Assembly (NCBI GenBank): GCA_017590115.1 | Contig: JAGGNK010007559.1 | Span: 5,106,020 to 5,170,019, forward strand | Source: Montifringilla adamsi | Taxonomy: Eukaryota > Chordata > Aves > Passeriformes > Passeridae | Length of the DNA stretch: 64,000 nucleotides | Direction: 5' to 3' | Shown: piece after piece, positions 37,270 to 50,318 of the stretch | Numbering within the stretch: position 1 is the stretch's first letter | Layout: each line of letters opens with the position of its first letter | The notes under the pieces: generated by a model | What the model was told of the DNA's origin: nothing | Databases searched by the model: none | The model's input: the letters and a program-made list of their open reading frames with translations, nothing else | Program-made: the position numbers and the translations under genes

Positions 37270-40200
37270 GCTCTAACTTCCATTGTCAGGGAATGTTTTT
37301 TACTCAGAATTCCAGCTTGAGGTGTGGGACCAATGAACAGAAACTCATATACGCAGAATTTCTCCTCTGAGGGAGGCATCCATATTCCAAAAAAGTTATA
37401 AAGAGAAAAAGTATTTCCAAACTTTCTCTCTGTGTGGAAAATAACAAAAATATTATTAAATCAATGTTAAAAATAAAGAGCCACACTTGACAGCATAATT
37501 AAAGGGGTAACATGTTCCAAGCCCCCAAATGTCACCCCTTCTCTGTTCCTCAGTATCCCCTTCTCTAAAACTCCCACCATGACAGCAGTTGCCTGTCTGG
37601 TGAAACATTTCCATGCCACCTGGGAAAAAGTCTCACCCAGAAATTTACTGCTGAAAGTTAACAGTAGAAATTTGTCCAGGTAAAATGTCAGGCATCCACA
37701 GAACCGCTAAATCCTTCCAGGGTGATTACTACAATAAGGAGAGATTCCCCTCCCATCGCAAGCCCACACTGAGACCAGCTGTGACCAGCATTTCAGCTGT
37801 TCTCTGAGTGTTTCTTCTGTTTGAATGCAGAGCATTTTTCTTAATTATTTCTGACTTTTCATCCAGTGTGCTATAAGCTTCTTATGAAGAAAAGGACATA
37901 AATAATTCAACTTCCACTTATTCCGGGAGGAGACTGGCTGCTCTAATCTATCCTCTGAGAACAAACGAGCTGGCTGTTCACATGTGGCTTGTTAGAGCAC
38001 GACAAATAAACATGGGCACGATATCACAGTGACAATAAGGATGGGGAATACCAGAACTGCATTTTGGGCTGGAATCTGATGCTGGGACCATTTCCAGTTC
38101 CCTCTCTGGGGCTTGGAAGTTTGGTTACACTTTTGCTTGTAGCTGCAAGGCAAAGACTGGTAAGAACTGTCAGTTCAATGAGGAGTGAGGAGGAAAGGAT
38201 GGAGCTAAGGAGAGTGTCGGAGCATGGATTAATTCCCCATCACGAGTGTGCTCCAGGCTGCTGTGTGCAGTGTTTGGAGAGAGCCCTCCAATGAGCTACA
38301 AATCTGACTGAGAAATGTGTTTCCTTGGCCACCCAGGAGCGAGACTGTCTGGTTGGGGTTTAGGGAAGTCTGTTGGAAATATTAATGTGTCAGGGCAGCA
38401 GGCTGGGAAAGCTGCACCTGCTTCAGAGGAGCCTTTCAAAACACATATTACTTGCTGCCTCCAGGAATGTTCCTGTTTTATTTGGAACAAGTCGAGGATG
38501 AAACACCTGACACAGTTTTGGACCATAATCTAAGTTTTTCCCCTTTCCCAGGGAAGGAATCTCTGAATCTCTCTCTGTCTGGCTTAATGAATCCAGAATT
38601 TCAGGATGATTACTAAAGGATGATCAGGGCCTCACCCTGGAGGAGACCACAGGGTTTCTGTGGATCAGGTGAAAGACAAGAAACGAGCTTGCACCCCTTG
38701 AGTCCTATGTAAGAAGACTCATATCTAGGCCCTGGCACACTGATTATAGTGGGAAAACAGAGAAAAACTTCTGACAGTCTCCGTGAAACTTCCCTGCATC
38801 AGTACCTGGCTGCTGCCCTGGAGCCCTGCATGGCTGTGGAGCACCAGCCTTGCAAGGAGGGTGGGTTTGGTACTGGAGGATGCAGCCCATTTACAACACC
38901 ACCAGAACAGGGCCCGTTGTTCTCATTTGAAAATGTTTCAGCAAAATGTAAAAACTTTGTATTCTTTCCCCTGAAATAAATATGCAGTTGGGTTGGAATT
39001 GGATCCACACACAGGAGATATCTGACAATCTTACTTGCTAAGAGAGAGAGTTGTCACCAGACAGAAAGATGGAGTGTCTGGAGAAGAGGAAACCATCTAT
39101 CTTGCCACCCTGACCTTTCTGATAGCCAGCTAGTGGTATGGGCTGAGCTCAACTGATCACTTCAGACTTTATTGCTCTGTTAGTCCTTTTTGACTGACAG
39201 AGCACCTAATGGATAATAAATTACTGCCCTCCACTCAGATTGGGGGCTGCCTGCTTGTTGCTAACACTGAGTTTTCAGAACCTACTATCACTCACTCCCA
39301 GCTTTTGCCATTTAGAGGGATGCAGCTTGAGAGACAGTAAATAAATGCAGAGGACTTGAACCTCAAGGGGACGTGTGAGGAATTAATAGCACAATGCCCT
39401 CTGAATTTCAGTATGCACAGTCTCCCACATCCTTTGGGTCTTTTGAAAAACCTTGCAGCTTTTCTTTTGTGCCTGCTGCAAACCCAGAGTCCTCTCCCTC
39501 AGGCATCTGGGGGTGGGAGAGCATAACCATTTTCCTTGGCCCCTCCACAGATCCTTGTAGCCACCATGAGGTTTCTTAGTTCTTCACTCATGGAACCGTC
39601 AATTTTTTGAACAGGCATCTTTCAGTGTTTTCGCGAACAACAACAAAAAATCTGTCCCTCTGGGGTTTGGTACCTGTCTGCATCTCCAGCCCCTCCAATA
39701 CTGCAGAGACTCAGAGCTTTCCTTTCACACACTTATTTTCCCTCTCCACTGAGGGAACAGTGAGATTTCCAGAACCTGTTTATTTATGAAGTCTGTGTTA
39801 CTTGTACTTGCCACATCCTATAATGTTTATTTTTCTCTCTCTTTGGAAAGTGTGGAAGTTCAACACAGGCCCTTAGAAACACAGCTGCTGTTACCTTTCA
39901 TCTGGATGCTACTCTGTGGAGAGATCTTAAAAGGGATGCTGCAGTGTAGGAAATTAGAAGCAAGTTTCCATCACTGTGGACAACAATACATGAAAGGCTG
40001 TAGATTTCAATCCAAGATTTTGAATATGAATATTTCATCCTGGAGCTTTTACAGCTGACTGGAGGTTTGGAAAAGTCTGTTTATGTACAGATCCATGGAG
40101 AAGTAGACAGTATTTACTGTTAGGATGGAAATGTGCGTTACACAACAGCCCAACTTAATATCCTCAGTTTAGGAATATGCTGTGGCTGTTGAAGACAGCA

Positions 40201-43200
40201 TTTATGTACCCAAGTGAACTCTAAGTGTAAGCTGAATGTTTAGCATATATTTCAGTGCTATTTTCACAGCAGGGTCTATAGGCAATGTGTTCCCTTTACC
40301 CATGCTTCTTACAGTTCCACATTCTTATATTGCAGCTTATGGCTTAAAAAGAAGGGAACTATGTTGCTTCACTTTCCAGTACCAAATACTTTTGCTGAGA
40401 GTAATTGCTTATGCAGAGTTTGCTTATATAAGAATTAAACACAGTATTCCATTAAAATTATTAAAAATATCTTTCTATAGCTTTGCTCTCTCAGTTTCTC
40501 TTCTAATGTTCAGAATCACATAAAATAGTAATGAGCATACATAGCCTTCTGCTGTTTTCATAGACAAGGCAGTAAAAGAGACAGTTGCTGTTCCCTTGAG
40601 TGCCAGCCCACGAATCAGAAAGTCTAATCAGCCTCGGTGTCTAACACACTCGATAGTCCCTGTATTTCATTACTGCTATATTATAATCTTTCCTATTTGA
40701 ATTCTGTATTCTCTTTTAAAAGAAGTGGGAAATAACAGAGATAATCAAATGAGGGCGGTAAGAGAGGAGTTAAAGTAACTCTCCTAACGCCCCCAGCCCG
40801 ATGGTTTGGAATTCTCTTTCCAGTGCAAGAGCTGGTCTGAAAATACCTGGCATAGTGCAGCCCTCACACCCTTGTGGGGCTGGCTTGGAAGGGTTCAGCT
40901 TTGCTAGCGTGGGCAGGAATCAGCCCTGGTTTGTGGTTCTGCCTTGCAGCAGATGCTCAGTGAAATCCATGGGCCGGGCTTTGTTCGCCGCCTGCCCTCC
41001 CCACTCACCTCCTGCGCCTGTGCCTGCAACACCAGGGTTCCCTTGGTTCAGTGTGGGGATGGCAGAGGGCAGATGTTCTGCAGCTGCACTGTGGGGCAAT
41101 GCCAAGGCAGATTTCCTGGGAGAATCCTCTGCTGGGTGCTGCCAACCTCTGGCTGTCCACAGGGGGGTAATGCAGCATGGCTGGTGTGACATCAAAACAA
41201 CATCTGCTGACACTGAAACAGGAGACGCCTCTCTCTGTGCATCAGCTCACACTGATCTGTAAATTAGGCTGTGACAAAACAAATTGGGTTTAATTTTGCA
41301 TAGCTGTCCAATGGCATTAATACATGTGCCATTACTACATGTGCCATTACCTAATTCTGTGAATCAATAATTTGACTTTGCATGCTTGTACCTCATGAAA
41401 TTGAGATAGTTCAATACCTGTATGCAGTTGCTAAGAGTGGCACAGATGTATATAATATCAAACAATAGATGTCACTGTTATGCCAATAAAAATGGGTTAT
41501 ATTTGCAGTTATTGGTAGTTTCAACCTCCATTGCACAAAGCTGCTAAGTCAAGAGTAAAGCCAGGGCACTCACTGACACACAATGCTTTTCTAAACATGA
41601 ATCCTGCACTTCTTTGTGTTTTTTCATCTATAAAATTTCACACAGAAATACTTAAATAAAATAAAAGCCAGTTTAAATGAAATAAAAAATCTATTTTGCT
41701 ATGGCTGTATGCAAATTGGTCACACAAGAATAGCACCACTGTCTGTAAGTGGGAGAAAAAGCAAAAGGGATGTGGGAAGCTTAACAGAGGAAATACCAGA
41801 GATGGAAACAGTTCTGCTTAGACTTCTTTCCTTCAGAAAGATGGGCAGTGTATTTATGCTTTTCTCCTTGGAATGATTACATGAAGGATGGCACATAAGT
41901 ATTGATCAAAAGGAAAGGACATAGTTATAAGCACTGAGAGAAAAGTAATGAAAGAGAGGCATTACAGGCAACTTCCCACTCCAGTTAAAGATGGGGACAG
42001 TCTGCAGGAGGATGGAATTAAATATCCAAGCAAAATTTGGGCTCTAAAGTTCTATTTCAAAGTTCTTAACACTTCTTGAAATGATGCAAAAATATGAAAA
42101 CTAGACTGTGAACAATATATGAAGCTCCAGAGCAGTGTGGTAGCCTGATGCTCAGCTGCGAGCAAGACCTGTGCAGAGCCAGCTTTTGGGTGATGAACAA
42201 AACCAGTGAAGTCTAACAAATGGGAATGAATTTAAACATCAATTTCAGGGAGAGACACAGAGGAAACCAGACAGGTTATTACACAGCAGCTGTTCACCAA
42301 CTACCACTCTACTCCTTAATATCAAGAACACAGTTCACGCAGAGAAAACAAAACCTCTCTGCTCAGTGGTTGTAGGAGCCCATTTGTAGCCATAACACAA
42401 GACACAAAATGCTTCTTTGTGACCAGCTGACTCAGTCAGAAAATGTGGACAAACATTTTGATGCATGGTACTGTCACCAGTCAGTGCCCAGGAGGAGCAG
42501 GAGGTTCCTGATGTTTTGCATCTTACCGTGAGTTTGGGAAACATAAATTGCTTCAAGCAAAACCTTAGTCTATAAAAAAAATGAAAGCCATATGGTAGAT
42601 TTTCATTAAACCTCTTTCCTCCAAAATGTGAAGGAGACCAATTATCATTTTCTGATAGAGAACACCTGAACTGCACACACAAATAGGGGTTATTGCAAAC
42701 AAACCCACCAATGCTCTGGAAAAGATGCTAAACTTATACCATGCAGATTTGATCACACCTACTCAGTAAAACCCCCGTGTTACAAAGAGGAGGGCAGCTC
42801 CTCCCTCCAGTCCAATGCCTGAGAGAATCACCAGGAATTTTCTGTTTTGCAGGCAGAACTGTGCTTGCTTTGGAGAACATTGTGATGCAAATTTAAACAT
42901 TTATGTGCTTATTTAGCCAAGAACTGCAAGTTTTGCATGTAACCAGGATCTTTAAGTGTAAGATTTCCTCTTAACTTGGAGTCATCTCTCCTAATGTCAC
43001 CTTGTAGCCTCTGGCTGAAGAAATCATTAGGTCACAAGAAGAATAACTCAATAAAAAAATAGAAATGAGAGAAAACTTGAAGGAACAATCTGAGGAATAA
43101 CAACATTGCTTTATCACATATTCCTTCTAGAGTTAAAGGAGAGTGAGACAGAATACCGGGTGAATTGCTTAAAAACATGAAGTCTTTCAACATGCCCTAT

Positions 43201-46200
43201 GAGGTATTACCTGCTTCTGTAGAAAAATAAAAGGAAAATTATACATATATCTCATAAATCTTAGCTGACATGCATATTTCAAAGATTCATGAGAGTTCTG
43301 GTAGGAAATGGGATGATTGGCAATGTGATGTTGCCTGATAGCACAGAGGAATTTCAGCCAGTGGGAAAAGTAGATATAAAAATCCAGTGTTTTACACATA
43401 GTTTTAAAGCACTGAGATAAAGGATGCTCTTGGACACAATGACTTTGAAAATACAAAATCTTAGCCACTGTGAAAGCACAAATATTGATGTGTATCACTA
43501 AACATACGTTGCTGACTAAAGCTATTAATAGTGACAAGTCGTTTTCTCCTCTGGAAAATTCCAGTTGCCTTGGGCTTTGTCTGAGCAGAAAGCAGAGAAA
43601 AATCTGAATAAAACCTTGTGTGTTAGCCTCATGTTAACAGGCTGAGCTGTAACACTCAGATAAAAACAAAGCCAAAAATATAGGGCTAAATTCAGCTATA
43701 CTTGATGCTGAATGGAGCAAATTGCACAGTGCTGTCACAGAGGCAGGACCAGAAGGTGTCTTGCTCTCCCAGACTGTCTTTGCAGGTTACAGGTTATTTT
43801 GATCCATTCTTCACAGCTCCTATTTTGACTGAAACCTCAGAACTGAGTTAGAAACTCCAGATGCTGCATTTTGGGAAGCTAGGGACTGCTGGTGGGGTTG
43901 AACCTCACTTATTTCACTGCCAGTTCTACCCTTGAACCCTCTTAGAGCAGCTTAGGGCCACCTCCTATCATAAGTGCTGTGTGGCCCAGGGGAGCTCTTG
44001 CACCACCTCAAGATGTGGCTTTTCTGGGCCCCAAGAAAATATATTGTTCCCCTGGACTGGCACAGAAACAAAGCCAAATAATGATGCCTTCAAATGGTCA
44101 GCAAAGTCTGTGGTTATAGAAGGTACAGAGGAGAGCCCTGCACAGGCTTGGTGTCAAGTGCCTGAACCAAGAAGGTTTAAGCAGGGCTGTATTGCCAAAG
44201 TCAAGCTTTCAAATGCTTTATTCCTGGTGCCAAAACTCACAAGATTAAACTCACAAGATTTCTGTAAATATTTTTTCAGCATTTAAATGCTTTTTATAAG
44301 CATTTATATTGTATCTTTCCAAGTTTTTTCTGCTTTCTTGCTACCAGGGAGTCTAAAAGATTAATCACTTTAAATATAATTCCAACAATTGAATAGTTCT
44401 GGAATGCACAAGGGGAATGAAAAAACCTGCATTTTGTGAGAGATGAGAGCAGGCAGTGCTGGCAGAAATTTTGAAGTGAAAGATTCTAAGATACATGCAA
44501 CAATATTGTGGCTGATTATCTGGTGTGGAGTGTCACAGCCAGAGAGGCAGCTTGAATAGGAGTGGGAGATGGGAAGGCAAATAGGTGTGAGAGCAGAGGG
44601 TAAAGCAATTAAATGCTTCAAAATTGTCGTGGATGAATCAATTTTACTTTTCAGCTGTCACACATGTAATGGGTTGAATTGTCCTGCCTGTTCAAGGGAG
44701 CATATGGGCATTCCTCAGCTGAGGAAATTCTAGCCTTTGAGGACTGCATGGGCAGTACATGCAGGAGCTGGAATCAGTGATGAGGAAACCCAACAAGGAG
44801 TTCAATCAAGCTATGGAGTCACTTCAGTGCTGCTCTGACAAAATTAAGTGGCAAACATTAGAGAAGTGTGGAAAATATGAGTATATTTTACAGTCAAAGC
44901 TGTTCCCAGGTCACAACTAGAGGCAGCAGCTCAAAAATTAGACCAACATTTATGTGTCTGTCTTTGCAGTGGGAATTGCTCTGACTTGTTGAGTGTCTGT
45001 GTTCAGTCCTTATAAAACACTGAAGTCAAGCAGGGGCATCTGAAATGTGGATGTGTAAAGCTCCTAAGTAAACTGTCTCACTATCCATGAAATCTCAGCC
45101 CTAGAAATGACACAGGTAGGAAGAGAACAGATTTAAGCCCTTGAAGCATAACAGAATAGCAGTATTTATGGTTAATTATCTGCATTAAATGATTAGATTA
45201 ACCAGGTCCTATTTGTACAGTCAATGCTCCATTCATTCAGCTACAGTCAGTTATAAACAAAAACACTTCGCATAAAAGGGTTTCAGTTGTTTAACAGGCT
45301 AAGTGAATGGCTAACCTCACCTTAAGTAATTGGGGATCTTTACTTAATTGAACATTTATGGTCACCAGAGCGATGCAAACCTATACTGCAGCATTCTTTG
45401 ATGCTGGTTTCATTCCCAAGGCCAGTAAAAATTGGAGGGAATTTTCATTGGTTCTCTGCAACTTCATGAGCTGGTCTCTGTAGTCACATATAAATATAGT
45501 TAAATTGCATTTCCAAACCCAAAATACAGAGGGCTATTTATTCTGTGGCTACAAATTCATGGAAACCAGGTAGAAGTCATTTAGGTCCAGGCAATGGGAA
45601 GAATGGGTTCTGCACTCTCTAAATACATAGGATTTTCGTTTAGAAAGCAAAGGAAAATAGGAAATTAAGTTCGTCAGAGAAGGAAATTAGGTTAATGAAC
45701 ACTTTACCCAAACACAAAAATAGAGGGGAAAAGCTAATTTAGTTATTTAGTTAGTTAGCAATTCCTTTTGCATGTGTTGTGGGAAGCAGTAGGGTGTGCT
45801 CAAGAGTCACCTTCTGATCTCAGCTGTAAACAGCTGCCTGAACGTAGGAGCATCAACAGGCAGAGAATGAAAGTAATTTTCCTGCTCTCTGCGAACCATC
45901 CCACCCTGGTATGACCTTGTTCCAGCTCATTAACACTGTGTTTCTAGAACTGTGCCCAGTTCAGTTAATCTGCAGCCCTCTTTGCCAAGGCAGCTTGTGC
46001 CCATGAGTTACAGATAGCGCACAGCCGCAGCAGGAGAACAGCAGGAACTCAGCCCTGGAGGAAGGACCAGAGCACAAGCAGCCACAAGACTAAATCTATC
46101 TCATGCCTTGCCTGGAAAACCCTTCCTACACCCAGAGAAAAAGAGAGGCAGCTTGATAGTCCCAGGCAGGGGACTGAGACCCTCTGCTTGTGTATGCCGC

Positions 46201-47325
46201 TGTGGTGCCCTGCTACATCCAGCACTTCATACAGCAGAATCCAAGAGAAACTCTAAGGAACCTCAACAAAGTTTCTTTTCAGAAAGGAGAAAATCCTCTT
46301 ATGGTAAATCCCCTCTGTAAACAACATATTTTTATCTCAATCTGGCATGTAGCACCTATGTCTCATTGTTTCTCTGAACACTAGGAGCTGCTGACGCTGG
46401 GACTACCGAAGCAGATAAGATGCCAATAAATAAATGCTTGTAGAGTGCACTGGAGCTGAAAAGCACAGTGTATGATTATTAGGAGATGACCAGCATTTAA
46501 ACAATATTTGCTGTTTTGTAATTTCATCACTGAAAATAAATCTCTGGTTTGGTTTAAAGGCTGCTGAAGTCCTTTTGTTGTTTTCATCAGACTTCAGACC
46601 AAATATTTAAATATTTACTGGCACAAACTGGAACCAACAATCAGAGTGTGAGGAAATGAAGGATGATTATAATCAGTTAATTAGATATTATTTATGCAGT
46701 TTGACTTCATCCACTCCTTTGTTATCCTTTCAGTATTTTATCCTAGTTAATTTCCAAATGGAATTGTAATCATAGACGTATACTTGATGCTTTGACCACC
46801 CTGCAAAGAGCAGTTTTGGCAACATTTCCCCTCAGGAGTGATGCCCCAGTCCGGGCCATGCACTGATAAGCACTATCAGATGGTGCTTTTTTGGATGCAG
46901 CTTTTCTGACCCTTTGATCTGGCAAATCTCTCATCAGGCCTCTGATACAGGGCACTGACTCCCCTGCTTCCCTCTGCAAAGCAGGCACATCCTCTCCCCA
47001 TCGCCCAGGCAACTGCCATCATCTTTAGTCTCATTTTTCTGAATACAGGTTCCAGCATTCTTTAATGTCTCATGAGAACATAGTTAAGAAAGAAGCAGAG
47101 AAGGAAAGAGAGAATAACGTGAGCTGATGCTGTAATAAAGCCATTGCTTATGCCATGACAAAATAACCCTCATTTCCCAAATGTATCTTGCTCAGAGATG
47201 ACAGCGCTTTGCACTCCAACGCCTTTTTAAATCACTCCAAATGCTTCCTGCCCTGGAAAAATGACTTTGATTTTGGTGCTGTTTGACATAACCCTGGAGC
47301 AGGCCCCATCTAGGGAGCTATAGAG
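37270..47325. other. 10 kb without recognised genes or transposons
   Basis: No coding region supported. A GC-richer part at 40.80-41.26 kb has overlapping frames up to 153 codons on both strands without domains. A 15-bp unit (ACATGTGCCATTACT) is duplicated once at 41322-41351. A minus-strand frame at 46.77-47.01 kb (80 codons) reads as plausible protein by eye (segment VRKAASKKAPSD) but matches no family I know. It might belong with the pseudogene-like stretch further along. Confidence 0.45.
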
Positions 47326-47344
47326 GTGTGTGTGTGTGTGTGTG
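47326..47344. repeat. (GT)9 microsatellite
   Basis: Nine GT units plus a final G, uninterrupted. This is an ordinary dinucleotide microsatellite. Confidence 0.95.
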
Positions 47345-47642
47345 CATTTTACAGGCACGATGGGGAAACCTGCCTGTATAAAGTGAGACACATTTTCTGT
47401 AAATTCCTGCCTTTTCCTGCAGTTTGATCCTCACAACTGCCCAATTTTACTTTCTCCAATGAAAAATAACTGGAAACAACACTGTAATATTTTCCTACAC
47501 ATCTAACCCCCTACTTTTAAGTGCCAAGAAGCTTTTATTAATATCAATCCCCTCCAGCCTGGTTTGCCTGTCTGCAGTGGAGATGTCTGTGCCTTACTCA
47601 TTCCCAGCCACATCAGTTAGGGAAAACTTGGCATACAAAATT

Positions 47643-48190
47643 TTATCTCTTCTTGAGAATGGTCTGGGAGGACTGAATGTTGCAGAGGTCTTGCCTGAAA
47701 TGCTTCAAGACATCTTCCACACTGGCGACCCCTTCCTCTGACAGCCTCTTCATTTGGATCATCTTCCCACACTCTCATCCTTTTCTTCCATTTCACAGGG
47801 TCATACAATTCAGTCCTATAAATCTTGATAACCAAAGTTGTGGTCAAAGAGGAAGACCTGGTTGTCCAGGTACCATGTGAGGTCCAGCTTGTGCCCAGCT
47901 TCATACACATCACTGTGTCCTGCCAGGGTACTGCCACTACACCCAAGTGGCCTCTGTGCTGGTCATGGATGTGCTTTTGGGACCAGGTGAGGATTGAGGG
48001 GAAAGACAAGGTGGAGATTCACCTGCTTGCCCCTGCTGGCCCCTCTCTCAATCTCCTCCACAGTGGTGCTGGGAGAGCTTTCCTGGAGCTCCATCACCAG
48101 CGCCAGGCAGATGTGCCCATCCCTGCGCAGGGTGTCTGTGGAGGTGCCCAGCTGGATGTACCCAAACTGCCCAGCTGTGCCCACAGCTCT
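47643..48190 (-). pseudogene. Unidentified pseudogene-like coding remnant
   Basis: On the minus strand, protein-like segments follow each other in order but in different frames. Frame one runs from about 48190 and includes GHICLALVMELQES and VEEIERGASRGKQVNLHLVF. After one in-frame TGA (47963-47965) the same frame continues with EAGHKLDLTWYLDNQVFLF and ends near 47818. A second frame carries YDPVKWKKRMRVWEDDPNEE (about 47745-47804). A third carries EDVLKHFRQDLCNIQSSQ and ends at a TAA at 47643-47645. The segments look like natural protein (mixed charged and hydrophobic, acidic and basic clusters), unlike other frames in the window, and relay as expected after small indels. The edge near 48190 follows a pyrimidine-rich stretch ending CCCCAG, which could be a splice acceptor, so it may be remnants of exons and not a processed copy. 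I do not recognise the protein. Chance remains possible. Confidence 0.42.
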
Positions 48191-48208
48191 GGGGTGGAGG
48201 TGAGGGCT

Positions 48209-48272
48209 GGAGCTGTCAACACCCCATGGGGCTCAGCACTGGAGCTGTCAACACCCCATGGGGCTCAGCAGT
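48209..48272. repeat. 32-bp tandem duplication
   Basis: Two adjacent 32-bp units start with GGAGCTGTCAACACCCCATG and differ only near their last bases (ACT against AGT). This recent minisatellite-like duplication lies directly beside the pseudogene-like stretch, on the side that would be upstream or intronic. Confidence 0.93.
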
Positions 48273-50142
48273 GCCTGCACCCAGCTCTGTGTCACTGTCA
48301 TCCCTCAGGGGACTGAGGGGAAGGTTTGGCTTCCAGGCTGAAAACAGCTGTGTTTTTAATCACAGGTGAAAGGAAAACACAAAGCTGCCATCACCTGATA
48401 GGCCTCTCCCAGCCTCCAGACTGGTGTGCAGCTGCTGGGACACATCCTGTCTAATTAGGTCAGTCACATTGTGTTACGGTAATGCCACTGACACAGGAAT
48501 TTATAGCAGTGACACAAACATAGGGACTCAAGAGAGCCTTTTTATCCTGCAGTGACCACACAAAAATGCTGAAAACACCACGTTGTTTTCACATGCCTCA
48601 AATGTAAACTTTGAATTCTTATAAAAGGCTTTACATGCTTTGAAATCCCACTTGGCTTTAAAGAAAAATGAAGTTGCAGTGAGTGTTTGTGCATCCACAA
48701 GGAAGAACTTAACATCTAATTTTGATAACTGGAACAGCTAATGATGTTTTTAATCCATTTCTGTAATGCTCTTCAGTCTGGTTCTCTGAACAGAGAATTT
48801 CAAAGTACTGGTTGCAGGAAATTTTTTTAACATCTTGGCTTACATAAGATTTTTGGTTCATTTTGGTGGGCAGATTCAGACCTCCAGCGACGAAGACTGC
48901 TCTTTACAAAAACATTCAAATGCTACAAAAGCTCTAAAAAGAATACTTGCAGAAAATGGCAAATTTACATAAAATTGAAGGAAAGAAAACCAATTCAAAT
49001 GTTTATTGTAGAAGGTAATTATTTATCTCCGTTTGACTTTTGACTGCTAACTCGAAGCAGGCAGTCTGAGATTACCAAAACTTAAAAATACAGAGAATGT
49101 CAGATGTCCTTATTTACCAACCCTCCTAGGGACCCAAACCACTAAGTAAGTGTGCAGTAATTTCTTGAAGGTGAGCAATTAATATTCATATTTTCTGCCT
49201 GGAAATGGAGGCACCATGACTACAATTGCTTTCAACTCCTTGTGCTTGACTAAGGCCACATGCCTTTGAATGAGCATTAAGTGTAATTCCAAACAGTTTT
49301 ACGTGGAGAAAATATATGAGTAGAGAGACAGATCCAGTTCCTAGGTCCTCACCAGGAAAGGCCAGCCTGGACGTGGAGCAGTCAATCTTGTTGTAAATCT
49401 AGGGAGCATCTTGTTGGATAGATTTTGGAGCTAGACCCTGCTGTGTACACAGCCAGATCAGCTTGGAGAAACAGAGAGCGCCAGGGATATAGGGCAGAGC
49501 AAAGCTTGTTCAGTTTTCCATGGCAACGTTGTCTCTCTCAGCAGAGATCCTTGCTTGAATTCTTTTGTCAGGTGCAGAGGTCAGAACACCTGGGCAGAGC
49601 CAGGGGGGCCGTGTCCCACGAGCGGGCTGGAGGGGTGGCAGGAAAGCAATCCTCATGGCAAGCTGCCTTTTCTGTTTGGAGACCTTTTCAGAATCTTGGA
49701 TGGGCATCAGAGTTCATTCAAGCCCTTGCTTGAGGAATCTGACACTCGCTCTTGGGCAGCTTAGCAATATTTATCCATCTGATCTTCCTGGAGGATACAT
49801 ATGCTGCAACATGTGCTCGAGCAGTGCTGCTCTCGTACCCACCAAGCTGTGGAAGCAGTTGCTCATCTTGGGTTTAATTAGTGATATCCTTGTAAAGAGA
49901 AAATTACTCAATTCCATGAAAGTGTTGAAATAGTCCCAAATAAGCATAGCAGAAATCTCATTTTAGAAGTGTTTGGGGAAGGGAGGCTCCTTAAAGGAGC
50001 CAAATTGACTGGAAGCTGCCACTGAATTTCAGGTGGATCAAGATTAATCTTCCAGTATTCTGATAATAAATGTTTTCAGCCCAAATAAATACTGAAGGAA
50101 AACAGGGGACTTCCAAGTATGCTCAGTTGTACATTTCCTGTA
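48273..50142. other. Non-coding stretch, nothing recognised
   Basis: No gene supported. Overlapping frames at 49.43-49.93 kb (up to 122 codons) are on a GC-richer patch and show no domain. Confidence 0.5.
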
Positions 50143-50318
50143 TAGAATCATAAAATGGTTTGGGTTGGAAAGGACCTTAAATATCCAGTTCCACTCCCCT
50201 GTCATGGGCAGGACACCTTCCACTAGACAAGGTTGCTCAGAGGTCCATCCATCCAACCTTAAGCACTTCCAGGGTTGGGGCATGCACAGCTTTTCTGGGC
50301 AGCCTATACCTGGTAAGA
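50143..50318 (-). mobile_element. CR1 LINE 3' fragment, minus strand
   Basis: Reads as the reverse complement of a CR1 3' end: TAGAATCATAAAATGG then TTTGGGTTGGAAAGGACCTT at the left edge is the inverted tail, followed by inverted CR1 3' sequence including CATGGGCAGGACACCTTCCA and a block like CACAGCTTTTCTGGGCAGCC. Only about 175 bp can be matched, so it is strongly 5'-truncated. Confidence 0.88.

Noticed and set aside
40801..41262. GC-richer patch with frames on both strands as a possible exon or CpG island
   Set aside because: CpG count is modest, frames are open on both strands because of composition, and no domain or clear splice-bounded exon is visible.
47825..48316. 163-codon plus-strand frame over the pseudogene-like region
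   Set aside because: It runs across the 32-bp tandem duplication and is antisense to the more protein-like minus-strand segments, so it is probably a shadow frame.
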